Assembly: GCA_022702545.1 (NCBI GenBank)
Contig: JAHRBC010000002.1
Location: 7,502,001 to 7,566,000, forward strand
Length of the DNA stretch: 64,000 nt
DNA from: Phycomyces nitens
Lineage: Eukaryota > Mucoromycota > Mucoromycetes > Mucorales > Phycomycetaceae
Direction of reading: 5' to 3'
The translations under genes were made by a program, and so were the position numbers. Within the stretch, counting starts at the first letter, position 1. Each line of letters begins with the position of its first letter. This document shows, piece after piece, positions 11,818-24,041 of the stretch. The notes under the pieces were generated by a model. That model was given only the letters and a program-made list of their open reading frames with translations. It did no database searches and was not told where the DNA came from.

Positions 11818-12177
11818 ATGAACACCAAATTCAAGAAAAGCTTTGCCATTGGCAGACAATCTCAATCGAAAGAAGAGTTAACTGAAACTGTTAAAAGCTT
11901 CAGAAAGAAATACAATGTTGTCTTTTCTATTAAAAGCTTGAGTCTTAAGCAAGGCAAATTTACTTACATTTGCAAGCATGGAGGATTGAAGCGCGAATTG
12001 GAAAAGAATTCTGCCGAAATTGAAAATCAAGAAGCAATCGAAGGCACCGAGACCATGAAGAAAGAAGTGAAACGGAGTACCCAAAAGTTTGATTGCCCTG
12101 CTTCTTTCAACTTGTTTGATTTCGCTATAACTAGTACTACAAAAATGACCCCAATTTTCATATGTGAAATAAAGTAG
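11818..12177 (+). pseudogene. FAR1/MULE-like DNA-binding domain fragment
   Basis: 119-residue open frame. SKEELTETVKSFRKKYNVVF, then YICKHGGLKR and, after a Lys/Glu-rich loop, KFDCPASF resemble the FAR1/WRKY-GCM1 type zinc-binding domain (the C..C..H..H fold) at the N-terminus of many Mutator-like transposases in zygomycetes. The MULE DDE and SWIM domains are absent; the frame breaks after TPIFICEIK and downstream sequence to about 12430 has only scraps. Either a relic of a MULE transposase or a solitary FAR1-like gene; I favour the relic. Confidence 0.5.
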
Positions 12178-12439
12178 GATTCTGAGAATTAGTGACAATA
12201 AAACCTGGGTTCCGATGAAAATTTATCTGAGCTACAGATACATGGGCACATATGGAATGAATTGTTTCCTTCGGCAGACAGAATAGTCTGTGCATGGACA
12301 ATGGTTTCCTTAGTTACTATGAACCCAGAAAACTCAATTAGGATCAATATTTTTTTACATTTCCAATTGTGATCAGTCTATTTCTATTTAAAAGACAGTG
12401 TTTTTGAAAGGTCTTTCATCTGTCGGCAGTGTAGAGTGT
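12178..12439. other. Debris between MULE-like fragment and CACTA-2
   Basis: No gene seen. Just before CACTA-2 there is GGCAGTG (12425-12431) facing CACTGCC (12440-12446), so the right end of another element may abut the left end of CACTA-2. Confidence 0.35.
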
Positions 12440-13576
12440 CACTGCCTACCACTGTATGGCAGTTTCTATTGGATATCATATTATGTATTCTATTGATATT
12501 TCTTGATATAATTGTCCAGAACCATTTTCTCAAGCTTCTTTAAAAGAACAATTTATGGGAAATAGTTTACAAAAAAAAAATTTATTTGATAAAAAATATT
12601 TATTTTCTAGTTGGATTGCCTAGTTATCTATTCAAAGCATGGGCTATTCATTTATTAACATTATGGATTACCTTTTACAAATGCAATTGAAATGAGCAAA
12701 AACAATTTACAGCAATTGAATATTAAATGGGAATACTACTTGGATATATGATGTGAATCTCTATACTGAAAACAAAACATTGATTAGGTTTATGCATTAT
12801 GGCTTTTACCATTAGAGAGAGAGAAAACTTACTTGAGGCAGATTCAGCATACTTGGTACTGAATTAAAAACAACAAAGATGTTAATAATGTATTATGAAT
12901 AGAGAATATAACAGAGAAGTTATACTTATAATACACTTGCAAAAAGTATGACTAATATTTAAATATAATATTGCAAGATCTATGAGAGTAAGATAATAAA
13001 ATATGAGTGTTAGTCTACATGGGGTTATAGTGTTATTGATTATATATATCATATTATATACTGCTATGGTTCTCAGCTGTGTAAAGTGCACAGTATCTAT
13101 AATTTATAAATGTTTAGTAAGAAAATGAATATTTGTATGGGTCAATCTTTATCTTACCAGTGAGATAAGTTGCGGTATATCTAATACTATTAGTAGTTAA
13201 GCAATCTCATTTAGTAAAAGTAAAAGTAAAAATAAAAGGAAAAAGACTTACTGGGATATTTAACTCAAAAAAAAAGAACAAATGAGTAAGCAAAGAGGAA
13301 AAGGCAAATGGAACCAAAAGAGTAGTTTAAATTGTAAAACAAAATAAAAAATATCCTAAAAGAAAAATCATTGAGTCCAAAATCAAATCACAAAACTCAT
13401 ATTCATATTACACTTTCACAAATCATTTATAGCTATAAAAGATGAATATCAAATTCATTATTATATTCTTCATATCACTTAAAGAAATCTTTATTACTTA
13501 CTGTGAACTATATTGTATGTATATCTCTTTACTTGTATAATCCTTAATAGTATTTAACTAATTTTGCCTCTAGAAA

Positions 13577-14792
13577 ATGCCTCCTAATTCTACCAGATCA
13601 AGAGCAAATCGAGAGGCCAGTTCTTCTCAGCAGGTGACAGCTGGTCGTATTGAGTGACACCAACTTGGCCCAAGCATACCTCTAAGCAACAATAGGGACC
13701 AGCAGTTCAAAGATCTTTTTGATGAGGTAAAGACTGTCCGGGTTGAAATGGCAACTGTCAACCAAAGACTTGGCATGTTGTTTGATACAAACAAAGAGAC
13801 CAAGACAGCCGTTAGCAATTTGGCCAATGCTCATGCCAATAGTGAGGCTCGTATGGCATCATTTGTCCCAATTGCAATGGCTCCTGCTGTTGTATCCGAG
13901 AAATCTATCAGTGTCAGCAATACTGGTAGAATTATCTTGGTATGTTTAACTCAAATTATATATATAGACTAACCAAATTATATCCAGGGCCTCATTAAAG
14001 GCAAGATGTGGAAGAAGAACTTGGATTCAGATAACCTGGGTGTGATTGCTGAAAACAACAGCAGAAAAAGATGGAATGAGAACAAGCAGATTAATCATCC
14101 TGATAATGTAACAATCATCAGTTACTTGAAGGAGTATATTCTTTCACAGCCTGAAGCTTCTGGGTTTTGGCCTGATATGGTGGTAAATAAGATCAAGAAC
14201 AATTACAAGCATTCCCACCATAAAGCTTGTATGACACCCGAACAAGATGAGGCCAAAAAGCAAAAAGGCCGATCTAACAGCAGGATTGCTGAGGTTTGTA
14301 CAAAATGATTGATTTAAAATATTTTCAGTTTTCTCATATTATATTACATATAGATCCTCCGGCATCAAATTGCAACATACAAGAGCAACTGGAGGGTGAT
14401 TGACAAAGACATGGGGGATAATCCAGGCAACGCAGCTGAGATGGCTTATCTCCATGTTCTTAAAAAAGAAGTGATGTCAGATGGGGAGTCGGAGACAGAG
14501 GAGTTGGAGCCCGATTACAAGGTGCATGTGTTGAATGTTGCTCGACCGAGATGGAAAAGTGATGAGGTAAATATCTAAAGTATATACTTGTAAAACAAGG
14601 ATGCTAATAAAGGGAATATAGCTCAACAGACTCTTGTCAGTCATTGACCGAGTTGCAAGAGTCTGTGACTTGGCAAAATTCCAGTCCAAGGCAAAGCCAA
14701 GAATGCCAAGGAGACAAAAAACAGAGAATCTTGTTCTCATCCCCTCTCACTTGTGTTTCTCTCTCCCTTCTTGGGCATTTAGAAATGAATAA
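13577..14792 (+). pseudogene. CACTA-2 accessory gene A (four exons, one stop)
   Basis: Exons 13577-13939, 13988-14293, 14354-14566, 14622-14792, all introns in phase 0. Exon 2 is 306 nt, as in the other copies. Exon 1 has a stop (TGA) at about 13655 that could be a decayed CGA, then a helical segment (FKDLFDEVKTVRVEMATVNQ). Exon 2 encodes KIKNNYKHSHHKACMTPEQ and DEAKKQKGRSNSR. Exon 3 has MSDGESETEELE and the signature RPRWKSDE; exon 4 begins LNRLLSVIDRV. Function unknown; by position a TNPA analogue. Apart from the one stop the spliced frame is open, so decay looks recent. Confidence 0.75.
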
Positions 14793-14859
14793 AACATTTT
14801 TGTAAATGACAAACGACTTATTTTTGGATTAATATAGAATATATAATAAGGTTAGATAA

Positions 14860-14920
14860 AAGTAAAAGTAAAAGTAAAAGGAAATAAAAATAAAAATAAA
14901 AATAAAAATAAAAATAATAA
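14860..14920. repeat. Simple repeat (aaaagt)n then (aaaat)n
   Basis: About 60 bp of taaaag and taaaaa iterations in the gap between the convergent genes of CACTA-2. Confidence 0.85.
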
Positions 14921-14970
14921 ATTAATAAGAGATCTTTCTGGGAAGATGGACTACAAGTCTTTTTCTAATA

Positions 14971-16314
14971 AACTCAGATAAAAGAATGTTTGGACCTATG
15001 CAAATAATTTTTCAAGGAAAGAAATGCTTACATATATTCAACATTTAATATCTCAACAGTGATGATAGCTAGAGCATCCAAACTTGAAACATAAAAAGAT
15101 ATACATGTCAAGTATTCATTTATTAAAAAAAATAACAAACTAGTATTTAGTATGACTGCCTTTTGCATCAATCACTGCCTGACATCGACTTTGCATACTC
15201 CCCACTAAACGTGAAGCAAGTTCAGTGCCCAGTATCTGCCATTGTTGTTGCATTGCAACCTTCAAATCGGCCACATTTTGGATACTGGCCCTTACTTCAC
15301 TCATCTTTACTTCAAGGGCCCACCAAACGTGCTCAATGGGATTTAAATCAGGACTTTGAGCAGGCCAGTACTCAAAGCCCTTGATTGCATGACCCTCTTT
15401 CTACCACTTCGCATAGGAGCCAGTATGGCAGCTGGCGCCGTCTTCATGGAGTATGAATTCCTTATCCTGTTCCTCTGCCAGATTTTTGACCCAGGGAAGG
15501 AAGTTCTGGGCCAAAGTGTTGACATATACGTCTTGGTTTACATTGCCTTTGAGAAAGACCAAAGGGCCAAAACCACCTGCCCAGAAACAGCTCCATATTA
15601 TGGCACTACCCTTGCCCCACTTTGTCACTGGTACAATATTCCCTTCCTGGTACCTCTCTCTAACTCGTCTGATCACCCAAGCACCGCCATCATTGCCCTC
15701 GACTGTGAATCGTGACTCATCAGACCAGACTACACTGCTCCATTGGTCATCTGTCCAATTGACATGATCCTTGGCCCATTGCAGTCTTCTTTGCTTGTGT
15801 CTTTCTGTCAAAGCTGGCTTATGAGCTGCAATATAAGCACCAAAGCCAAGGTTCTTGAGACAACTGATTACTGTTGCTCTACAGACAATAATCTCCATCT
15901 CCTGCAATGCAAATCTCAGCTGATTGTAATTGGCAAATGGATTCTTCCGTACACATTGCACAAGATGTCTCTCCATCCTCTCGTTAATTATTTTTGGTCG
16001 TCCAGAGCTCTTTCTAGGAAGGGGAGATCCTGTTTCTTTGAATCTCTTAATGATCTTCTTGACAGTTGACAAATTCATTTCGACAATTGCTGAAATCCTT
16101 GTGGGACCAATCTCAGCCAAGTGCAAGTACATGATTCCACCAAACTTGAGCTCATCAGCCTTATAATATGGGCCGCGAATGTTCTCTGCTGCAAATGATA
16201 TTTTCATGTTGGTGTTGATTAGTAAAAAGAAGAGAAAATAATGTTTTTATTTTTCAAAAAAACCATTTTTTTTAGGATTTTTGTGAGAGGTCCAAACATT
16301 TTTGTGTGTGAGTT
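14971..16314 (-). mobile_element. Tc1/mariner element, 1344 bp
   Basis: Flanked by the TA duplication (14969-14970 and 16315-16316). Ends match as inverted repeats over about 26 bp: left AACTCAGATAAAAGAATGTT, right (minus strand) AACTCACACACAAAAATGTT, both followed by TGGACC. It carries one transposase gene on the minus strand, with one stop. Confidence 0.88.
15140..16207 (-). pseudogene. Tc1/mariner transposase, one internal stop
   Basis: 356 codons including the stop. The N-terminal half has helix-turn-helix regions (ISAIVEMNLSTVKKIIKRFK and a GRPKII linker). Catalytic motifs: VVWSDESRF (first Asp), LHEDGASCH (second Asp), SPDLNPIEHVWW (Glu); I count 35 residues between second Asp and Glu, counting the stop as one. 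A TAG at 15401 sits where Gln is plausible (CAG to TAG). The frame is otherwise open to TAG at 15140. Without that stop it would be of full family length (about 350 residues). Confidence 0.9.
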
Positions 16315-17354
16315 TATCTCCGGTTGTTTTGTACTCCATGATTGCAACAGACATTAGGATATGATGTACTGGGAGGATACACTCGAAATCAAAAGGGCAG
16401 AAGGCATCTTCAACAATCTCAATTCCCTCAAATTCTCTACTCCTGTCTGATGTAGTTTTGAACCACTTTACGAAAGCAAAGGTATGCTGACTATTGTAGA
16501 CATTTTCATGGTGCAGAGAAGAAACAACAGGGCTAAATGTATGAACAAATAGGTATTGAATCTCTCCAACATATGCATACTCTACTCCAGTCTTATTTTC
16601 AATAAAAATCGCTTGAATATACAATCCGCAATTCTCTTTGCCATTGATGCCCTGGAATGTCTGGCCTAGGAGATTAACTGACTTCAGCTTTTCAAACCAG
16701 TCATTCACAAAAGCCGTGCCTTGCATCGTGTCTTTGCAGCTACAGATCTCGTTGTCATTATATGCAACCTCACTGGGAAAACCATTTGATATACACTGGT
16801 ATATAGGTAGGTATATTCTTAGACAAAGGTAAGGTATATACTGGAGTTTATGTGAACAAATGTCTAGTGCACAAGGTACCTTTGGTGCCTGAGCATTTTC
16901 GCGCTAAACACTGGTGTTTAGTCCACTAGGGGTGATGCTAGTAAGGGGAGTTAGTATTCTTAATATGTCAACTTGAAGTGAATACCAGAATTACCTATGC
17001 AAATCTCAGTTTTAATTTTATTATATTCAATAAGTCTATTAAAAATAGAATGGCGAGGTTCCTTTGCCTACACCCTTGAGAAGTCACATAACTGTAGTAT
17101 AAGGTACTTTGCCTACAGTAGATAGCCCATTATTTATTGATTTTGGTATCCTCTTTATTACTCTTGACCAGTGATATACTCTCAATTATTTTATATCCCG
17201 TACTTATTAGGTTGTTTATGGTTTATATTTGTGTTTATTGGAAAGAATAGAATGGTTCTATACACGAGTTCTAATACTATTATGGTCTATCCTTGCCGCT
17301 TCTACCAGCCTACTTGATACTACTTGGATCGGGTGCTTCTCTACTGAACAATAC

Positions 17355-18271
17355 CTGAAAATAGGGTCTGGTGGCAATTTGGGTGGTTGCGGTAGTGTTC
17401 TGATATAATAAAAGTTATATTAGCGATATATATTCAAGAGTGCGGGTGCTATTCAAGATGCGAGGGATATTATACTTACATTGCAAAGATTGGATAAGAA
17501 TGGACAAAGAGGGGCTGAATTGTGTGACATGGCATCTTGTATGATTGGATTGACTAGAGATGGGATAAAATAAATTAATATGGGTGAATTGAGTGATAGA
17601 AAAATTTATTTACATACCAAAAACAGAGTTGGTGATTATAGTAGAGGGATGGTATATGGCGGCCAATAATAGTGTCTTGTTAAGAGTATAGAAAATTATT
17701 AGTAAATAGCCAGAATAATATTATAGAAAAGAATAAAGGCCAAGAAGCGGCATTACCATTATGATAACCAGTCGTAGATGATGAGAGAGGCAGATGGGGT
17801 GGACAGTGATGGTGATAGCCTAAATTAGAATAAGCAACGTTAGAAAAGAAAATTATTTTTTTGACACAAAAAGTTTTTTTACCTGGGCACTGATGATGGT
17901 GCTATATAATAGGCCATGCGGGTGGAATAGGGCTATAAGATAAAAAGAGCAAACGGAAATAATATTATAGAAAAGTATAAAGAACAAGAAACGGCATTAC
18001 CATCATGATAGCAGCCGTAGATTATGGAAGAGGCAGATGGGGTGAATGGCAGGGGTGGTCTATTGCAGAGTAAACAAAGTCAGATAAGGAAAATTTTGAT
18101 TTGAAAAGACTTTTTTACCATGGTCCTGATGACAGTATAATATAATGAGATGTGTGAGTCAAAGAGGTCTATAAGATTGATAGAAAGAGAGAGAGTCAGA
18201 ATAAATTATAAGATTACAGAGAGTTTAACTGATGATTGTTAACCTGGATGGGCAATGTGGAAAGGATGCAT
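17355..18271 (-). other. Micro-exon cluster in the CACTA-3 left arm
   Basis: Mirror copy of the cluster at 32629-33546 (coordinates sum to about 50900), here on the minus strand. It shows the same chain of exon-like segments of 50-75 nt with gta donors and tatag-type acceptors, starting from an ATG at 18271. It runs away from gene A of the same element. See the copy in CACTA-4 for exon limits. Whether it is transcribed is unknown. Confidence 0.5.
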
Positions 18272-19000
18272 CGGAATCAGCCTGTGTTTATGGGAGTGTA
18301 CAGAGAAAAGTAAATTGGCGTGGATATAGGGAAAAAGAGAGATTAATTACAAGGGCCCACATCGAATTTGAAATAGAGACAGAATAGGTGTAATGGATGG
18401 AATCCAAAATATATCTTGAGCGATTAATATGCTTTGCTAGGTTTCAGTCTGCTGTTTATTATTTTCTTGGGCTTACAATAAAGGCGCAGAATCAATGTGA
18501 AAAAAAAAGCTGTGTAATCAACACTATCAAGAATCGTTTGGTTCAAAGAATAAGGTTTTTGGGATAGATGGATAATGTTTATTGTTAAAGAGCCTGTATA
18601 ATTTAAACAGAATAAAATATATAGACAAATAGATTTAAAGCTAAATGAATAGTAATATTAATTGTGTTATAGAATAAACCCAAAGTATATATATATAAAA
18701 ACCGATTTTACAAAGTCTTTTTCTTTATCCAAAGAGACCAACTCACTAGTTAATTAATAAAGGACAATTTTGATTGCCGATATCAACTCTGATAGTCTAC
18801 AAGAAGTCTTTTTGGATACAGCCATGTATATGGCTATTAATATATAATATGCTTTTTGTATAATTGACTTGTTCTTTCTCACTCTTTTGTGTTCTCATCA
18901 TCTTATTATCTTTTTAGTTACAAGTAAAGAATATCATTTATATTAAATCCAGACACAGTATAATATAATTGACACTGACTATTTTAATATTCTTTAGACA

Positions 19001-20130
19001 ATGGCAAACAGATGCGCACTCGCTCCTCAGCCTAATGCAGAGAATCCTCGGATGATAGAGGAGATAATTGCTATGAAGCAAACTGTCTTGACAATAAGCA
19101 ACGACGTAGGCTTTCTCAAACAAGCATATACCACCATGAACGGCCAAAGTGGTACCAATGTTAGAGGCAACACCAACACTGGTCAGCCTTCAAATGCTTG
19201 GCCAGTGGTTCCTGTTGCTGTGGCCCCAGTTGTCAGCACTACTGGCAATGTTCTTCCTGAGCCAAAACCAAAGGACCTCACGGAAGTGATTGTAAGTAAC
19301 AGAGTAATAATAATTCACTAATTTAATGCTATAAAATAGAGACTTATTCATGGCTACATGTGGATGCCAAGGTTCAGGTCGAATGACCAGGCCAAAATTG
19401 AGGCCAACAACAGGAAGCCCAGGTGGAACACCAAGGTCTTCTTCAACGACAGTCCAAATAAAGAGTTGGTGGACAACCTAATGGCCTTACTGGTGCAAAG
19501 GTCTCGGGACCCCAGGTTGCAAAACAGTGACATCCATGAAAAGGTTCACAACCACTTCCGCAGTCGGTGTCACCTGGAGTCCCAGAGTTCTAGCAAGAGG
19601 GATGCCGCAAAGGCAAAGACACGGCGCTCTTCTCGTGAGGGTGATGTAAGTTGTGTTTTATATTCTAATCAGAGCTTAGTTTTAAGAGTAATATTAATAC
19701 CAATTGATCTATAGCACCTCAAACGCCGTGGCCTTACCTATGCCAAGAACAAGGCTGCCATTGATGCTGCAATGGGTAGGGATTGCTCCAATCTCATTCA
19801 GAAAGGAGCAATGTCTGATGGCGAGTCTGGTGATGAGACACCTGGGACTCCAGGTGTGCGCATCATTCACGTCAAGCGCCCAAGTTGGCGAAGCAACGAG
19901 GTAAATTGTTTTCCAGCCAAGTTTATTGTTTTTGAAATATAATAAATAGAAACTAATTGTCCTTTTAGTTCAACCATTTCCTCGAAATGGTTGACTTGTA
20001 TGCCTGTGTCGACTTGGGCAACAATTCTCGACAGCTGATGGAAAGACGCTTCCACAGTGTCATGACCAAACCAGTCCCTGACAGCATGCTCCCCCCACCA
20101 CCACAGTGGACCGTCAGAGATGACAAATAA
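19001..20130 (+). CDS. CACTA-3 accessory gene A (intact, four exons, 314 aa)
   Basis: Exons 19001-19291, 19340-19645, 19715-19900, 19969-20130, every intron phase 0, whole spliced frame open. Exon 1 (97 codons): Pro/Asn-rich head and a helical segment (EEIIAMKQTVLTISNDVGF) likely to pair as a coiled coil. Exon 2 (102 codons): RPRWNTKVFF-like region with aromatic residues, helix ELVDNLMALLVQ, VHNHFRSRC, and a very basic tail AKAKTRRSSR. Exon 3: YAKNKAAIDAA, MSDGESGDE and signature KRPSWRSNE. Exon 4: NHFLEMVDLY. No known domain recognised. The basic exon 2 and acidic exon 3 suggest a nucleic-acid-binding partner of the transposase, analogous to plant TNPA; this is inference. It ends 126 bp from the stop of the convergent transposase. 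Confidence 0.8.
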
Positions 20131-20255
20131 AAAATTAAACAATTAAAAAATTAAAAAAAAATCTCTTCTTAAGCTGATTGTTACAGTTTGTCTTAATAAC
20201 ATACTTAGAAGGTAAAATTGTTTGCCTTGGAGGAAAGATGTTTTTATTTATTTAT

Positions 20256-20715
20256 TTAAGCATATTGCTTTTTTGGCAGAGGAATGACTAGTGTTGTCGT
20301 CTCATTGTTCTTTGTATATTTGGCAATGGCCACCTCAAGCAAGATGCGATGAACAGGCAGGATGCACTGATAGTCATCATCTGAAAATTCAGGCAGGCAA
20401 ATGTCCATACCATCATCTTCTCGTGATCTATCTGAAGACAGAGGAAGCCATCGGACAAATGCAAAAACATGCTCGGTGTGCTGGATTCCATGACTTGAGC
20501 AGATTGTCTGGTTGGTTGGTGGCATGAAGGAATGAGTAAACATATACTGGATTTGGCCAGTATACGCATTTGCATGGTCGCCGTATCTGCCAAGGAACAG
20601 TGCCTGGACAAAAGACCCACGACTGACAGAACTATTCTTGCCAACATATGTTTGGCCTAGAATATCAATTGATTTCAGTTTGCCAATCTGATTATCAACG
20701 AAAAATGGCGAGAGG
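20256..20715 (-). pseudogene. CACTA-3 transposase, C-terminal fragment (left of CACTA-4)
   Basis: Encodes the C-terminal module: SPFFVDNQIGKLKSIDILGQ, YTGQIQYMFTHSF, HVFAFVRW, CILPVHRILLE and a final PLPKKQYA. It joins in frame with 34134-36174 if CACTA-4 and one copy of the AGG duplication are removed; the summed exon length (2886 nt) is a multiple of three, giving 961 codons. Apparent open frame past 20715 runs into the CACTA-4 end and is not real. Confidence 0.88.
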
Positions 20716-20959
20716 CACTGGAAAAACGGCCCTGAATACACTGGTGGTATAGTAGCCCTGAACTGGTGTGAAAGCTAGTCTATTTTTCAACTCCACAGTT
20801 TTCCTTTTTTTTTATTTCGAAAATATAATTTTACTACATCCTATTGGTTCGGATACAATGAGCATTAGAATATTACTTTTTATTATTATAAAAGTATAGC
20901 AAATAAAATACATGTAACACTCGTTTCCTTTTAATAATAATATTACAAACACAAACATC

Positions 20960-23900
20960 ATGTCTTCTTCCAACAGTATTTACAACACCAAGTGCTATTG
21001 CACTGTATGCGGTGATAATGAAGAAGGATTCACCTATGTGACAAGAAGAACTGTCCAACATCATAACAAAAGAGCCAGAGTAGATGCAGTATTCACATCT
21101 TCAAGGGGTATTTTATTTAAAACAACAGAGTATACTTGTATATTAATATTATATTATAAATAAAGACTCTCAAAGAGAAATGATGGAAGTTGATTCTGAG
21201 TGTAAGAAATATATTTATTTAAATGTCAATGGTGTCTAACACACTATTATATTCTATATTTGTAGCTGTCATGACTTACCAACCTGGTCCCGTAGAAGAG
21301 GGCGGCCAAACAAATGTTCCTGTTTTGGAAATTGAGTCCATGCCTGCCAACAATGTCTCCATTGAGAATCGCGATGATGACAATGAGATCTCGGTTGAGA
21401 ATGACGATGGCGCCAGTGATGATGAAGATGTTGTTGAGCTTGAGCTTGAGGAGTTGGATGCCGAAGGTTTGTACATAATCATTGAATAAAAGAAAAAGCC
21501 TGAAAAATTGAGTATTAATATTTTCTCTTTTTTTACAATAGCCCCTTTTGAAGCCCCTGGTATGCCTGAGAACCCAGTTCACAAGTTTATCGCCATCTTC
21601 ACGGTCCTTTTTACATCCCGCTACGTGGTCAACAAGGGTTCCATTGTCTTGATCGAGTTCATCAATGAGCTCTTGAAGATTTACGAGCAGGATTTCCAGC
21701 TTCCAACAAGTCTTCTTGGGCTCCAAAGAATGACTGGATTTTCCGAGATATCCAAGGGAATCCACAGATTTGTAGCATGCCAAGATTGCCATCAAATCTA
21801 CGATGAATGCATGACAGTTCCTCCCACCTGTGTGTTCCAGAAGCTTGGATCCAACTCCGTCTGCGGGTGTAAGTTGGTGAAGGAGTCGTCTGTTGGTGCC
21901 TTGGCCCCAAAAAGGGTGTTTGTCTATCAATCCGTCAAGCATGCTATGAAGACACTCTTTCTTCGCCCTGGCTTTGAGGCCAGAATCAGACACTGGAACT
22001 CAGATCTCAAGATTCCACAGACAATGTGCGATGTCTACGACGGCGCCATGTGGAAGGACGTCAAGGACATCAACGGCGCCCAGTTTACAGCGGATCCGCG
22101 CTCCCTCATGTTGGCTCTCAACATCGACTGGTTCCAACCTTTCAATGGTGTGGTGTACTCTTGTGGTGCCATTTATTTGGTCATCAATAATCTACCTCGG
22201 GAGGAGCGATTCAAGCCAGAAAACACCATCCTCGTTGGTCTTATGCCTGGACCAAAAGAGCCAAAGTCAGAGGAGATCAACCACTACCTGGAGCCGTTGG
22301 TAGATGAGTTGAACGAGCTCTATGTTGGAATGAATATTCCAACATTTGAGAGGCCAACTGGTGCCAGTGTCCGTGCTGCACTAATGATGGTGGCGTGTGA
22401 CATCCCAGCAGCAAGAAAGACCAGTGGATTCACCGCCCACAACAGCACATGCGCATGCTACAAATGCAATCATCAGTTCTCTCGTCTGGAAGGCACGACC
22501 AGTGTAGATTTCCGCGGTTTCGAGTTTGCTGAGTGGAGGCTTGCGAGTGGTGCTGAAAACCGGGTGCATGCTGAGGTGTGGAAAAGTGCAAGTACATCCT
22601 CAGAAAGACATCAGCTGGAGGTCGAAAATGGTGTTCGATGGTCGCAGCTGCATCGTCTTGGATACTTTGATCTAGTACGTGGAACGATCATCGATCCCAT
22701 GCACAATCTCTTTCTGGGCACGGCAAAAGAATGGTGGAAAAGTGGACTGCCAGTGGTCTGATCGTAGACAGGGATCTTCGCGAGATGCAGAAGATAGCCG
22801 AGACCATGGTACTGCCTGTTGGCTACAGCATGCTGAAGACGAAGATTGGCAAGGGGTTCCCCAGGATGAAAGCTGACGAATGGAAGTCGTGGGTATTGGT
22901 GTACTCTCCGGTTTTGCTGAAGTACGTTCTTCCACCAGCAAACTTTGCCAACTGGATCGATTTCGTGGACGCATGTCGTATTCTGGTCAAGCCAACAATA
23001 ACGTATGATGATGTCGAGTCAGCTCACCTCCATCTCCAGCAATTCTGTCAATCGTGCGAAACGCTTTACCCTGCTACAATCCTCACCTGCAATATGCACC
23101 TGCACCTCCATCTTCGCGACACCGTTCGTGATTTTGGACCCGTGTACGGTTATTGGCTCTTTGGGTTTGAGAGATTCAATGGCTTGTTAAAGAATATTAA
23201 CACGAACAGAAGAGATGGGTTTGAGATGACCTATATGCGAAACTTCCTGGAAGATGCATACAAGAGTGACTATGTCAATGCCGTTTTTCCCAATTCGAGC
23301 CAAGTCCTCTTTTCTCCTGTTCTCCAGAAACTCACGTCCACCACACCCACCATCCTCTCCTCTCCCTCTACAACCTACTGCACATTTGACTTGCAAGACT
23401 TTCTTCGACTCTCCAACGATGCAACAATTCTTGTCAAAGGCAATGAACCGCTCCCTCCGTCTGCATTTCCTCTCTTGACCAGTAAGCCTTCCTCAATAAG
23501 TGATGTCCACTATCCTTTTTTGTTGGAGTATTACAAGAAGCAGTATGACATTCCAGACCTAGTGGACTATTGTCACGCCTCCCTCTCGCCGTTTTTCGTT
23601 GATAATCAGATTGGCAAACTGAAATCAATTGATATTCTAGGCCAAACATACGTTGGCAAGAATAGTTCTGTCAGTCGTGGGTCTTTTGTCCAGGCACTGT
23701 TCCTTGGCAGATACGGCGACCATGCAAATGCGTATACTGGCCAAATCCAGTATATGTTTACTCATTCCTTCATGCCACCAACCAACCAGACAATCTGCTC
23801 AAGTCATGGAATCCAGCACACCGAGCATGTTTTTGCATTTGTCCGATGGCTTCCTCTGTCTTCAGATAGATCACGAGAAGACGATGGTGTGGACATTTGC

Positions 23901-24041
23901 CTGCCTGAATTTTCAGATGATGACTATCAGTGCATCCTGCCTGTTCATCGCATCTTGCTTGAGGTGGCCACTGCCAAATATACAAAGAACAATGAGACGA
24001 CAACACTAGTCATTCCTCTGCCAAAAAAGCAATATGCTTAA
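20960..24041 (+). pseudogene. CACTA-4 Tnp2-type transposase, single-base frameshift
   Basis: Exons 20960-21107 (148 nt), 21166-21201, 21266-21466, 21542-24041. Exon 1: KCYCTVCGDNEEGF with RRTVQHHNKRAR, a short Cys/His unit. Exon 3: acidic (DDGASDDEDVVELELEELD). Exon 4: CQDCHQIYDE and VCGCK zinc ribbon, LNIDWFQPFNGVVYSCGAIY, CACYKCNHQF, DPMHNLFLGTAK, DUF4218-like MHLHLHLRDT and GFERFNGLLK, then the C-terminal module ending PLPKKQYA. A run of five A in the CACTA-3 copy is four here (22725-22728), shifting frame right after LFLGTAK and within the catalytic core. Otherwise the same protein as in CACTA-3. Stop at 24039-24041. Confidence 0.9.

Larger units (their letters stand above)
12440..16770. 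mobile_element. CACTA-2, truncated at its right side by CACTA-3
   Basis: Contains gene A (13577-14792, plus) and the 3' part of a convergent Tnp2-type transposase (14922-16770, minus), the latter carrying a Tc1/mariner insertion. The left end is placed at CACTGCCTACCACTG (12440) because it has the CACTG start and lies 1.1 kb before gene A, but no partner end survives to confirm it. The left arm 12440-13576 is AT-rich with a short aaaagta simple repeat near 13215-13250 and no gene. Confidence 0.7.
14922..16770 (-). pseudogene. CACTA-2 transposase, C-terminal part only, split by Tc1/mariner
   Basis: Two blocks, 16770-16317 and 14970-14922, encode the C-terminal module of the Tnp2-type transposase: FVNDWFEKLKSVNLLGQTFQG, YVGEIQYLFVHTF, HTFAFVKWF and ILPVHHI, then after the insertion a short end RLVVHLPRK and TAA. 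The Tc1/mariner element sits at a TA between the blocks and the reading frame is continuous across it once one TA is removed. Upstream, the gene is cut at 16770 where CACTA-3 begins; the zinc ribbon, catalytic core and DUF4218-like part are missing and were not found on the other side of CACTA-3. Confidence 0.82.

Noticed and set aside
20716..20741. Continuation of the CACTA-3 transposase C-terminal frame past 20715
   Set aside because: These codons come from the CACTA-4 terminal sequence, not from the gene.
21508..21541. Upstream Met start for the CACTA-4 transposase within 21508-21541
   Set aside because: This is intron sequence; the acceptor at 21540-21541 and the matching structure in the other copies show the exon starts at 21542.
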